Shown here: positions 51,341 through 60,294 of the stretch, piece by piece
How positions within the stretch are numbered: position 1 is the first letter of the stretch
Layout of the letters: each line of letters starts with the position of its first letter
Source of the DNA: Hyaloscypha bicolor E
Lineage: Eukaryota > Ascomycota > Leotiomycetes > Helotiales > Hyaloscyphaceae
DNA length: 64,000 nt
Assembly: GCF_002865645.1 (NCBI RefSeq)
Contig: NW_020194559.1
Coordinates: forward strand, 682,001-746,000
Direction: 5' to 3'
Position numbers and translations under genes: made by a program
The notes under the pieces: model-generated
The model's database searches: none
The model's input: only the letters and a program-made list of their open reading frames with translations
Told to the model about the DNA's origin: nothing

Positions 51341-52550
51341 GACCCGCCTAGTTCTGGCTCAAATGCTGTCTCCTCAGAAGCCGCTAGCCTTGCGGCGAAG
51401 AACTTCCTCAAACGGAACTAACATGTTTTTTTATTTATCCGGGGATGAGCTTTCAGATTGATAAGCGGATGTTGCAAGGCTGAGAACAACTACTGTAGAT
51501 TATAGCCGTGCAACCGCAGATCCAGCTATTGTAGGCCAGCTAGAGGAGTAGGAACGATAGTCAGGTGGAAGTATACGGGCTCGTGCGAGATTTTGAGCTT
51601 CTACGAGTTCACATGCTGGCACGAGAATCAATGCTGGTACAAGTTCGTATTCAACTACCAAGTCGGAAATCCGCGCAGACATCACACGAGTCGAAGATGG
51701 CATTATTCAGACGGGGGTCGAAGTCCTGAAATGCTCAAGTCGTAAAATGAGATTTCAAAGTGCAAGGACTGGCTATCGAAGAGGGGTGGACCACGTCGCC
51801 ATGGAATGCATGATCAGGTCGTGTACTGTTTTGTGGACGGCACATTCACACTAGTAGAACCCATGAGATTTCAAGACTATTTGGCAAATCCAAAGCAGCT
51901 CCTCTTTATACAGCAAACGACCATATTATCGACCGAATTTCCTTTGGGAGATGGCCGAATCGATCTTTCGTACAAGTCGCGAGCAGCTATATGATATGAG
52001 GCGGGCTGTCTTCCGTGTACGTTGGCGATAATTAGAATAGCTGAGTGCCTGATTAGTCTTTGTAGATATTTAAAGATCTCGGGATAAAACGTACTTGCTC
52101 CTAGTGCTTTCATGTTAATGAAGTCGCAGAAGGCTCGTGAATGCGATGGCGCCCTTGTCTGTGTTGCCGTTCGTGGAGTTGACGGAGTTCCGACAAGTGG
52201 GGCTGCCTGCAAGTTGGCATTGATATGCGTAGCACGCAGGTGGCACCACAAGCGACAGAGCCGCATTCTCCCATCACCTCCAACATCTACATCCAGCCCC
52301 TATAATCATCATTATTACGTCTTTGCGCCCCCTTTTCAGTCAATGTTACAGACGGACCTATCCACATATCCTGCATTCACCATCAAAACACTCGTCATCT
52401 CCCCACTTCGAGAGTCCTCGCATCTACGAAGCTCTCGTCTCATCATCGGCGTCTTTCAAGCTGACTTCACTTTCCCTGATAGCAGCAGTTCGTTATTGTC
52501 GAGGGTGAGAGTGCCTCACCTCGAAATCTGTCAACGACCGCATCACCCGT
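51341..52550. other. Normal-composition stretch, possible promoter/leader of the relic downstream
   Basis: No supported gene. From about 52,260 to 52,550 the + strand is C/T-rich (CCATCACCTCCAACATC..., CTCATCATCGGCG...), as fungal promoter and 5' leader sequences often are, directly before the ATG at 52554. Frames open for 60-146 codons here are short, overlapping and unsupported. Confidence 0.4.
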
Positions 52551-52552
52551 GA

Positions 52553-53140
52553 AATGGCGCAGCATTCCCATCAAAACAGCCCTCATCTATCAATACGCCT
52601 GCAAAACGGCTCCGCGCTATCTCCTTATTAATGCCGAGCTCACAGAAGCAAGATAGCCAGTCTCGCCAACCTGTCAACTATCCAAGCCCGACCTCATATC
52701 CCTCGCCATCGATGTTGAAGGCCCAATACAACTACCCTTCGCCAAATAACCAATAGATGAACGAACCGTATCGCGCAAGCCCTGCTGATAGTAACGGCTC
52801 GATATCTCTCCCGAGCATGCAATTATTAGATCCTCTTCAATAACAGTAGTAGCATATGGGTTCACCTTTGCCTCATCTTCCGGTCGCCGAAATAGGTGGT
52901 CCTTATTATCACAACCAAGGCTAGTCTTTGCCCTATCCGTCCCAATACCCCGATGTTACCTCAGATCCGACCGGTCAAAATATTCGATGTGCGCTTCCTG
53001 TCACCGATTCTCGAGCGATTGTACTGGTAGAATTTGAGAGCTGGCGGGTGCTATTGCCACTGGTTCAAAGATCTGGTTCGGATGCCGGCTTGAATGTTTC
53101 CTCTAGCATGACCTCTTCACTACAACCACAACCACGGCTT
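52553..53140 (+). pseudogene. Degraded copy of a transcription-factor N-terminus
   Basis: From about 52,575 a + frame reads as a Ser/Pro/Gln-rich protein (I-N-T-P-A-K-R-L-R, Y-P-S-P-T-S-Y-P-S-P-S-M, and then D-P-T-G-Q-N-I-R-C-A-L-P-V-T-D-S-R near 52,970-53,020), with TAG/TAA at Gln codons. This composition and the closing G-Q-N-x-R-x-A-L-P-V segment resemble the disordered N-terminal region of a fungal Zn2Cys6 regulator. The Cys-rich finger expected just afterwards is absent, and sequence after 53,020 does not continue the family. The recognition is from memory of the family's style and needs a search. Partial, mutated duplicate of a gene elsewhere is the best reading. Confidence 0.45.
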
Positions 53141-53339
53141 TGCTAACTATGCCTCTATACTTATCTAAACACCGAACAACCTCAATAACCTGAGAAATGC
53201 CAATCCGATATACCTTCCTCTTTGCCTCCCTCTACGCCTGCCATTAAATAATACGGAAGACTCTATACTCTTAACTACCTCCGTTAAACCTTTCTATATA
53301 AAAAGCCTTATAAATACTATATTACTTGTAGCTAAAAAA

Positions 53340-55060
53340 CCATATCCCCTATATTCGGCCGGATAGCCGAGAGAAGCGAGCGGAGGTATAATAAAATAGT
53401 AGGGAAGGGTAATTAGCTAGATAATTAGGACTATATTAGTACTATAAGATAGAGAGATTTGGGGTCGAAGTTCTGGAAGACAGACTCTAAAGTATATTAG
53501 TATAGTTTAGGTAAAAGTAATATTTTTTATAGGAGTTACTATTTTTCCGTTACTCGATTATAATTAGTATTTGGTTTACTCTTAAACTATTAGTAGCTTT
53601 CTTATCTATCCGTAGATTAATCCTATTATTACTTATTATAAGTAAGGAAGAAAATTTAGAAAGTTTATAGTTAGATTAATAGTTTAATTAAATTCTATTA
53701 TAGAAATATTTTATATTTAATATATAAAGATTTATTAAATAATATTTCTAAAAGAAAAAAGACTTTATATAATATATTAAGTAAGTAGCTAGAGATATTA
53801 TCCGAGTTTTTTCGAGATAATATCCTAATTATTATAATTACTAAGTTAATAGTTTCTGACTAGGCTCTAAGTAGCTAGTTCTAATATCCGGTATATAGTA
53901 ATAATATTCGGATATACTTTATAAATATACTTGAGGAGTAATTTAAGGTATATATAATTATAATTAGTAGTCGAGTAACTAGATTATATATTAGTATAAG
54001 TAATTATTTAATAATCCCCGATTAGATTTATTTATATATTCTTTTCTTAATCTCTAGCCTAATAAGTAAACTAATCCCAATACCTAGACCAGGTATTAGA
54101 CTATCTTTCTTTTTATTATAACTTTCTATCTAGATTACTTATTACCGGGCAAACTAGAGGTCCTTTTTAAATACTATTACCGGGGCTATTACTAGAGTCT
54201 CTGGATAACTATTTAGAAATATATATCTTATATATTTTTTATAGGCTTTATTATTATTATTCTTATTACTTCCGTAAGCCTATATATTATTAATTCTTTA
54301 CTTAGTTACTTAATAGTAAAACTTATTATAGCCTTCGAGGGTTTGGTATTTTGCTATAAACTAATACTATTACTAGAGGTTATTATCCGTTTCTAATCTC
54401 TATAAGATTAAATAATACTTATAATACTAAATATAGACCGGGCTATTAATTATATTAAATTACTAGAAAGGCTTATATAATTAATCTATAAAGAGGCTAT
54501 AGGCTTTTAATAGCTTCTAATACTTATTAAAGATATTAATAAGATCCGGCCGGGAAAATAGGCTAGTAACTATTTCTAAGGAGATATACTTACCTCTTTT
54601 TTATATAGTATATTCCTGAAGCTTCTTATACTTCTTATAGTTATAGTACTAGTATATAGGGATATCCGGATTGGTTTTAGAGTAGGAACCCTGGTTATCT
54701 AGAGAAAGGCTAGACCTATAACTAATACTTCCTATTAAGTCTAGTAACGGGCCAAAGATCTTATCTAGATTATAGTTCGATAATATTAATACGTTTCCTG
54801 GACTATAACTACTATTCTATATAAAGGCATATATCTAAGAATTATCTTTATTAGGGCTACTGGGATCTATAACTACTTGGGAATTAATACCCGAAAGGTT
54901 ATTATCTTTATAATATATTATAAAGTATATTAAAATAAACTAATTTATAGTATTTTTACCTAGCTCGGATTCGAGTTCTAGAAATAGATTATTAGTTCTT
55001 TCTTATAGGTAAGAAAGGATCTCTATTATGGCTTAAAGGTACAATTATTAGATAATAAAG
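53340..55060 (-). pseudogene. RIP-degraded gene on the minus strand, family unknown
   Basis: Between about 54,760 and 54,120 the minus strand holds one continuous frame: K-I-F-G-P-L-L-D-L-I-G-S-I-S-Y, then Y-I-S-L-E-I-V-T-S-L-F-S-R-P-D-L-I, then a Gln-rich stretch of TAG/TAA codons and an Asn run. Stops are nearly all at former CAG/CAA. Similar coding texture continues to about 53,700 and up to 55,050, but with frame changes. Tyr/Lys-rich; not recognised. Confidence 0.5.
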
Positions 55061-55740
55061 GTAAAGAACGGGGGGCGGAGGTATTAGATTTATGGGTTAT
55101 AAGGGACCTGCAAACTTTACTTTTTATAGGTAAATAAGGGCTTGTGAACTCGACTTTTTTATATATAAGTAGCTTTCCTAGTATTTATTATATAATATAA
55201 TATAGACCCTATAATAGTAAAACCTTTTTAATTTTGAAATTGCTATTTATAGGAAAGGTCTTATAGTAACTCAATTACCTAGTCTAATATGGATATTAAA
55301 TGTTTGAAAAAAAAAAAGTTCTTAGCCGAATTCCCCGAGTAAGCCGTTCTAGCCATAGTACCGCAGCCTCAGCCTTATCTTACCAAATCTCAAAAGCCTA
55401 TAAACAACTATATATAAAGTTAGCTATCCCTATTTACGGTTTATTATAACCTATAAACAGGTAAGTTATATTTCTTTTTTTACGAATACTATCTTCTTAT
55501 ACTTCCCCTTATCCCTATTCCTTAGTACTAGTTCTAACCCTAACCTTTATTATAACTACCGTTCGAATCTTCTATATATTCCGCAGTAATATATAACTGT
55601 TTTACCTGCTGAGATCGCTATATAGATCTTAAATTATATTATTACGGATGCTCGGCCGCTACCGTATTATGATATATAGTACATACTACCCGATTGTATT
55701 AGTATTACGGATTTTCCGTTCGATCTTTTACGACTATTCC
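55061..55740. other. RIP-degraded DNA grading into the gene island
   Basis: AT-rich with an A11 run near 55,308-55,318. From 55,330 a + frame is partly open (S-R-S-S-H-S-T-A-A-S-A-L) and could be a 5' piece of the short frame at 55,751, but I see no clear splice sites. Confidence 0.4.
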
Positions 55741-55750
55741 TTACTTAGCT

Positions 55751-55954
55751 TTGACGACAGACGGAGCGACTGCTCCGGTCAAGCTCAGGATTGGCGAAGC
55801 TCTCGAGTTCAATGACCAGAGAACCCTGGTAGCCTTTTTCGAAGACGGTCCTGGTGGAGATGCTATAACTCTATACAACGTTCGGTTGCTCGGCGTATCC
55901 AATCTTGACGACCATACAGCCACAGGCTGGAAAGGGCGGACTGCAAATGTTTGA
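55751..55954 (+). CDS. Short open frame or gene fragment, unknown
   Basis: 67 codons from ATG to TGA, acidic, without mutated Gln codons and with normal composition (T-T-D-G-A-T-A-P-V-K-L-R-I-G-E-A-L-E-F). The same frame is open a little upstream into RIP-degraded sequence, so this may be the surviving C-terminal end of a longer gene whose 5' part was mutated. No family recognised. It lies 670 bp from the end of the CorA-like gene and on the opposite strand. Confidence 0.35.
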   Translation: MTTDGATAPVKLRIGEALEFNDQRTLVAFFEDGPGGDAITLYNVRLLGVSNLDDHTATGWKGRTANV

Positions 55955-55974
55955 AGGCGAAAACACATACGGTC

Positions 55975-56200
55975 ACATTGGCACTTCGAATATACAGACA
56001 CACAGAGCCAGAGAAGGGCTAGGAATGGCCTGACAAGTATTCGCATAGGCAGGATAGCTATTTGAATCATTTGAGGATGCATTTTAGATATACAGAAGTC
56101 GAGGAGGGCCAGGAAAGGCCTGACAAGCCACAGATACAGGACAGTTATTAGAGCTATAAGTAGAGGTGCAACTGCATCGAAGGAGAAGGGGAAGCAGTCT
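55975..56200. repeat. Imperfect ~75-bp direct repeat
   Basis: The words ATACAGA...AGCCAGAGAAGGGCTAGGAATGGCCTGACAAG (near 55,992-56,038) recur as ATACAGA...AGGGCCAGGAAAGGCCTGACAAG (near 56,090-56,130). Non-coding spacer downstream of the CorA-like gene. Confidence 0.5.
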
Positions 56201-56221
56201 GGCGGGACAGCTTGCTGGGAT

Positions 56222-56671
56222 CTAACTCCAAGGGCGGCTGGGACAGCCTATGAACCAATTAATCAATCGTATTTCAACTATGGTTATCCCGAGAGCTAGG
56301 TTACTCCCGGAATCTTTTCTCCTGGGAGTCATAACGATTCCAAGAGCCCACGGGCTCCCAGGAGTAAAGCTCCTGGAAGCCAATACGTTCCTGGAAGCCT
56401 TCCTCCCAGGAAACCTGCTACTCTTGGGAGCATATGGGTTCCTAGAATCCACACACCCAAGACTGAGGTCTTGGGCACGTGACGCGTCAGCCTTAGCCTG
56501 AGCCACAGCGGCCTGTGTGGCTTCTAATTCAGTCTCGCTTCTCGATTTCTCCTTTTCCAGGTAGTAATACAATATAACGAAAGCCAAACGGGCAAATCCC
56601 AAGACGATTGGGAATGGCGCCGACTCAGGCTTCCTTAGTGCCGGCCTCCTCCCGGGCCGCTCTCCTTTCAT
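56222..56671 (-). CDS. Possible small protein with TM helix and coiled coil
   Basis: A 149-codon minus-strand frame. It starts inside the last exon of the CorA-like gene, in a different frame. Residues about 21-38 form a hydrophobic helix (F-P-I-V-L-G-F-A-R-L-A-F-V-I-L-Y-Y-Y) followed by an Ala/Glu/Gln heptad-like stretch (about 45-68). Its second half is encoded by short inverted CTCCCAGGA/TCCTGGGAG words at 56,300-56,470 and looks non-coding. It could be an exon of a neighbouring transcript rather than a stand-alone gene; the overlap with CorA argues against this exact start. Confidence 0.3.
   Translation of the reverse strand: MKGERPGRRPALRKPESAPFPIVLGFARLAFVILYYYLEKEKSRSETELEATQAAVAQAKADASRAQDLSLGCVDSRNPYAPKSSRFPGRKASRNVLASRSFTPGSPWALGIVMTPRRKDSGSNLALGITIVEIRLINWFIGCPSRPWS
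56295..56470. repeat. Cluster of CTCCCAGGA/TCCTGGGAG words
   Basis: Direct and inverted copies of TCCTGGGAG and TTCCTGGAAGCC occur every 15-35 bp, giving a highly foldable segment 3' of the CorA-like gene. Confidence 0.6.
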
Positions 56672-58273
56672 CCCTGTTCTTGCCCCTCTGGTGCCAGGCG
56701 TAGAAGCCCATGATGGCCATGACAGCCACAGTCAGAGGTGCGGCCACCGCCCAGTAGATCCAGAAATGGTTGCTCATGACGTGGGTCATGGTCGCCGCAC
56801 TCCAGTCAAAGAGCGGCATTGCGAAGAACGTCTGCTGTCTCGTCAGCCGCGGATTGCGTCCGGTGATGAATCGGGAGGTAGATACGAAGTTCGAGCACGC
56901 TTGTAGCTCGACATGAGTCAACGATCTACTAGGGGGCTCCAGATGGCTCCTAAATTGCCTACCGCTATAAAAGTCCCCGGGAGGAATAGTGTGGTCATGA
57001 GGGCAATGATTTTCATAGCAGAGCTGTCTCGCTTGCTTGCCGCAGCCAGCTCCTTAGAAGCACGCGCGATCCCAATGTTCAGATCGTTGTCTCGCTGTGA
57101 GATCAGATTGAAGAGCTGTGCGAGGTGTTTCAGTAACTGCACGCCTACTTGGGTCTCGTCTCAAGGGTTGGCCCGTGGCTAGGTACTCACAACATTCTGC
57201 TGCGCCTGCATGCGCTCGCGGATGGCGCCGAACATCTCGATGTGCCGCAAGTTGCTCGCCAGGAGCTCGATCCGCTGCCGCAGACACTCGCTATTACTTA
57301 CGGTTTGCAGCTGGCGGAAGCGCGACGAGGTGGCGTAGGCCTTCATCTCATCCATCTCTTTCATGGTGAAGTCGCTCATGGAGATGGTGCAGCGGACGGC
57401 GACGTCCATGAAGGCATATCGACAGTTCAGCGAACCGAGCATGCGTGCCAGCTGCTGGTAGTCGTGATCTGCGTCGGCAGCGCTGGCCGCTGCCACGGCG
57501 CCGTCCCAGTCGCCGTAACCCGTCTGGATCTCGACCTTGGCGAGGTGCGTGTGGATGTCGTGGAGCTCCTTCATAAGGTCCGCGGCCGTCTGCTCCATCA
57601 GCACCGTCGGGACGAGCAGCGGATGGCTGAATTGGGCAAATTGGGACTGGATAGTCGCGCGCACGGCAGGAGCTGAGATGCGCGGGCCCAGCAAGAGGTA
57701 GCCCACAGTGATGTTCTCGACCGAGTCGTAGCGCAGCACTGTGGAGATGGTGCCGTTGTTATTAGATCGGTGATATAAGAAAACTGCATCACGTTATACT
57801 CTTGTGCTCCACATTCCGCTGCTCGCCGTATCACGGGAGAAAGAGCACGGTAACTCACTTGGCTGGCCACCTTTTGCAACATACTTGCCACAAGCGCCAG
57901 CATTGCACGTGACCAGATAGTCATGGCTTTCCGGCAATCCAAGAACTTTGTTGATGGCCTTGAGCGTGGCCTCGTCGAACGGCGGCTCTGTGGATGCCGT
58001 CTGCTGGCGGCATACGAGCCGGAGCCCTGCCACCGGCGGCAGATCATCAAATGAAGACGGGCCTGGCTTGGCCAGCCAGCTGGCAATGTCATTCTTGTGG
58101 ATGATGTTGCATTCTGACTGGGTTGGTTGGGCACCTTTGTAAATCCAGCACTCAATGCTGTGGATTTCCGTCTCCTTGTCAGCGGCGACAGGACGAGGCG
58201 ACGGAGGATGTTGCCGTGGTCGGCGAGGCTTCGAGTGACGAGCCGGCGGTGATGGTGGAGGTGGCTGATCCAT
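56625..58273 (-). CDS. CorA-like membrane protein, four exons
   Basis: Fungal CorA-like divalent-cation transporter family, predicted to act in a membrane. Model: exons 58273-57859, 57783-57191, 57136-56963 and 56834-56625 (463 residues). Introns of 75, 54 and 128 bp begin GTGAGT, GTGAGT and GTAGGC and end CAG; phases agree throughout, which supports the model. The start M-D-Q-P-P-P-P-S is the first ATG of the open frame and gives a Pro/Arg-rich, probably disordered N-terminus (1-35). Residues 120-170 (V-A-K-G-G-Q-P-I-F-L-Y-H-R-S; T-V-L-R-Y) match the soluble part of this family. The long helical region about 300-375 ends N-L-I-S-Q-R-D-N-D-L-N and K-R-D-S-S-A-M-K. TM1 is about 377-394 (L-M-T-T-L-F-L-P-G-T-F), then F-A-M-P-L-F-D-W where bacterial CorA has the GMN loop, and TM2 about 418-441. 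The C-tail is basic/acidic. The GMN replacement is usual in the fungal proteins, so transport is inferred, not shown. Divergent to the ankyrin gene. Confidence 0.88.
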
Positions 58274-58614
58274 AGGAAGAATTTCCTATGAGCGTCTTGA
58301 TACCCACTCAATTGCGGTGTTTAAGGGCGCTAATAACGGTGCTGGGTTAGAGATCAGACTTTGTCGGCATCTCAACTACCTAAACATGTGTGGGCATCTA
58401 AATCTTTTCCCTCTTTAAAAATAGAATCGGATGAGGCTCTGGCTTGCCTGCAGGACGTGTCTGCCACTCATTGGACATTTCCTAGGGCCTGGCTTTGAGC
58501 TTTCAGCCTTCAATATTATAATACAACACCTCGGCAACGGGAGGTCTCCAGACCACAATTTCCCCCTTCTATCAACATCAAATGCAGCAACGAGAGCAAT
58601 TTATTTGGGCTTAG
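58274..58614. promoter_or_regulatory. Shared intergenic promoter of the divergent CorA-like and ankyrin genes
   Basis: 341 bp between two divergent start codons, so it should hold both promoters. On the + strand a pyrimidine-rich tract (TCTTTTCCCTCTTTAAAAA, about 58,400-58,418) precedes the ankyrin gene. No canonical TATA box spaced from a known start can be assigned. Confidence 0.5.
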
Positions 58615-59379
58615 ATGCTCGCTTCAACAAACCAGAAACTCGATGCGCTCGCAGGCCCACAGCCCGGACTTATCGAGAAGTACCTCCTGCATGAAGACGT
58701 ATGGCAGACCAGCAACAGCCCAACACGGGAGGCTCGCACTCGAGCGGACATGCACCGGGAGCAAATACAGACGCAGGCAATAATTGCGACTGCGGTGGCC
58801 ATGGCGGCCGCAACGACCGTCTCACAGACGTCTAAGGTCGGCAGCGACCTGGTGGCAGCCGACCGGCGCGGCTGGGTGCTGACCTGGGCGGCGCGCCAAG
58901 GGCTCACCAGCGCAGCGGAACTCCTGCTGAGCCACGGCGCAGATGTCGAAATGAAGGACGAAACGGAGCGGACCGCGCTGTCCTGGGCAGCGGGCAATGG
59001 GCATGCCGCTACGGTGACATGCCTGCTCACTGCGGGCGCTGAAAGTATCGAGGCTGAGGATGCGCGTGGGAGATCAGCCCTCTCGTGGGCGGCCGGCAAT
59101 GGTCACGTGGCATCGATGCTGGTGCTGGTTGAGCACGGAGCCGACCTGGAGTCCCGAGACGCGGGTGGTCGCACGGCTCTTATGTGGGCCACCAGCGGCG
59201 GAAACGCAGCCGTGGTGCGGGAGCTGCTGGAGAGGGATGCCGATTCAGAGGCCCAAGATGTTCAGGGCCGGACGCCATTGGCATGGGCAGCTGCGAATGG
59301 ACATGCCGCAGTGGCGCAGTTTACTGAGGCCATTAGCGGGCTAGCGGACAAATCCGAGAAGCGAAAAGTGATTTTCTGA
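58615..59379 (+). CDS. Ankyrin-repeat protein
   Basis: 254 residues, no intron needed. Residues 1-50 are charged (G-L-I-E-K-Y-L-L-H-E-D-V-W near 18-30), 52-70 are an Ala-rich helix, and 84-240 hold four full ankyrin repeats plus a partial fifth (about 84-116, 117-150, 151-183, 184-216 and 217-240). Repeats show the usual A-L-S-W-A-A-G-N-G-H and L-L-x-x-G-A-D patterns. Repeats 2 and 3 share the identical ten-residue word A-L-S-W-A-A-G-N-G-H, a sign of recent duplication. The ATG directly follows an in-frame TAG, so no upstream extension exists without splicing. Ankyrin repeats bind other proteins; no catalytic domain is present. The C-terminus runs into an 8-bp repeat. Given the neighbour, a functional link with the CorA-like protein is possible, since some fungal proteins carry both modules, but this is inference. 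Confidence 0.82.
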   Translation: MLASTNQKLDALAGPQPGLIEKYLLHEDVWQTSNSPTREARTRADMHREQIQTQAIIATAVAMAAATTVSQTSKVGSDLVAADRRGWVLTWAARQGLTSAAELLLSHGADVEMKDETERTALSWAAGNGHAATVTCLLTAGAESIEAEDARGRSALSWAAGNGHVASMLVLVEHGADLESRDAGGRTALMWATSGGNAAVVRELLERDADSEAQDVQGRTPLAWAAANGHAAVAQFTEAISGLADKSEKRKVIF

Positions 59380-59408
59380 TTTTCTGATTTTCTGATTTTC
59401 TGATTTTC
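59370..59408 (+). repeat. GATTTTCT octanucleotide repeat (4.9 units) over the ankyrin stop codon
   Basis: Four perfect units and a partial one. The stop TGA (59377-59379) lies at the junction of units 1 and 2. An A11 run follows near 59,428-59,438. Confidence 0.9.
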
Positions 59409-59469
59409 GCCCCACCACACCTCACTAAAAAAAAAAAGTATAGCATACACGCCTTATTCTCGACTACTC

Positions 59470-60294
59470 CTAACCCCCCCTTAGCTTGCGTGGTCCGTAA
59501 GGCAAATCCCATGGATTACGAGGTATATCTCCATCTCCCTTATTCTCTATATCCTCCGTACTGCCTATATTACTCGAATTATCTATATCTCCTTCGTTCC
59601 CTTCTCCTCTAGTATCCTTACCCTCCTCTGCTATAACCTCCTTCCCTATTGCCTTCTGACCTTGTATCTGTCTTTATACTCGCTTTCTATATCTTATAGG
59701 CGGTCGAGGCTTTGGTATAAAGAATTTTGCAGATACGGAGCGAGGCTTTCCAGACTTAGTAGGATTAGTATTAAATTAATGGAAAGTACAGACTTTACTA
59801 TTATTATTATATCTGTAATTTATATAAGTACTATTAAATTCGCCTTCCATAACTATATAGTATTTGAAAGGGCCCCTTAGTCTTTTTTTATTACTATAAG
59901 TAGTATAAGCTTAAGAGAATTCGGTTCCGCAAGTATATATTAAGCTTGCCTCTAGATTTGCCTTACCTTTCTCTAATTTCTTTAGCTCCCTGCCCTAGTA
60001 TAGCTCTATCTCTCTAACTTTAGCCTTATTATTAATTCACTTTACTACTTTAGTAGTATTATTAGATAGTATAAGGAAATTAAAGTATTATTATAGAGAA
60101 AAAGAAAGAAATTATATATAAGGAGGTCAAGGAATAGAGGGATTTATTAGTTAAACATATTAATAGGAGAGGATATTATAGACTAAGTCTGGATTATTAG
60201 AGAATATATTATAAATATTATCTTTCTATTTATTTATAGCTTTATTATTTTTTTTACTACTTTTGCCTTTACTAGAGCCGCTACCTGAAGCCAT
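59470..60294 (-). pseudogene. RIP-degraded gene, family unknown
   Basis: A minus-strand ATG at 60294-60292 opens M-A-S-G-S-G-S-S-K-G-K-S-S-K-K. The frame then reads as protein (R-E-L-K-K-L-E-K-G-K-A-N-L-E-A-N near 60,000-59,950) with TAG/TAA at Gln/Arg codons. After a likely frame change near 59,800 it ends P-W-D-L-P-Y-G-P-R-K-L-R-G-G-stop at 59470. A Gly/Glu/Asp-rich tail precedes the stop. Damage is weaker at the 3' end, next to the intact island. Tail-to-tail with the ankyrin gene, 90 bp away. Confidence 0.55.

Noticed and set aside
51117..51461. Open frames of 69-114 codons on both strands
   Set aside because: They follow the foldback repeat and overlap in several frames at once, so they are composition effects.
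57149..57676. 175-codon open frame on the + strand
   Set aside because: Antisense to exon 2 of the CorA-like gene, whose four-exon model has consistent phases and family motifs.
57598..58311. 237-codon minus-strand open frame
   Set aside because: Alternative frame over exons 1 and 2 and intron 1 of the CorA-like gene. Its Arg/Ser-rich translation has no family features.
59370..59408. Phase-variable switch at the ankyrin C-terminus
   Set aside because: The stop codon is formed at the first unit junction, so adding or losing later 8-bp units does not change the protein.
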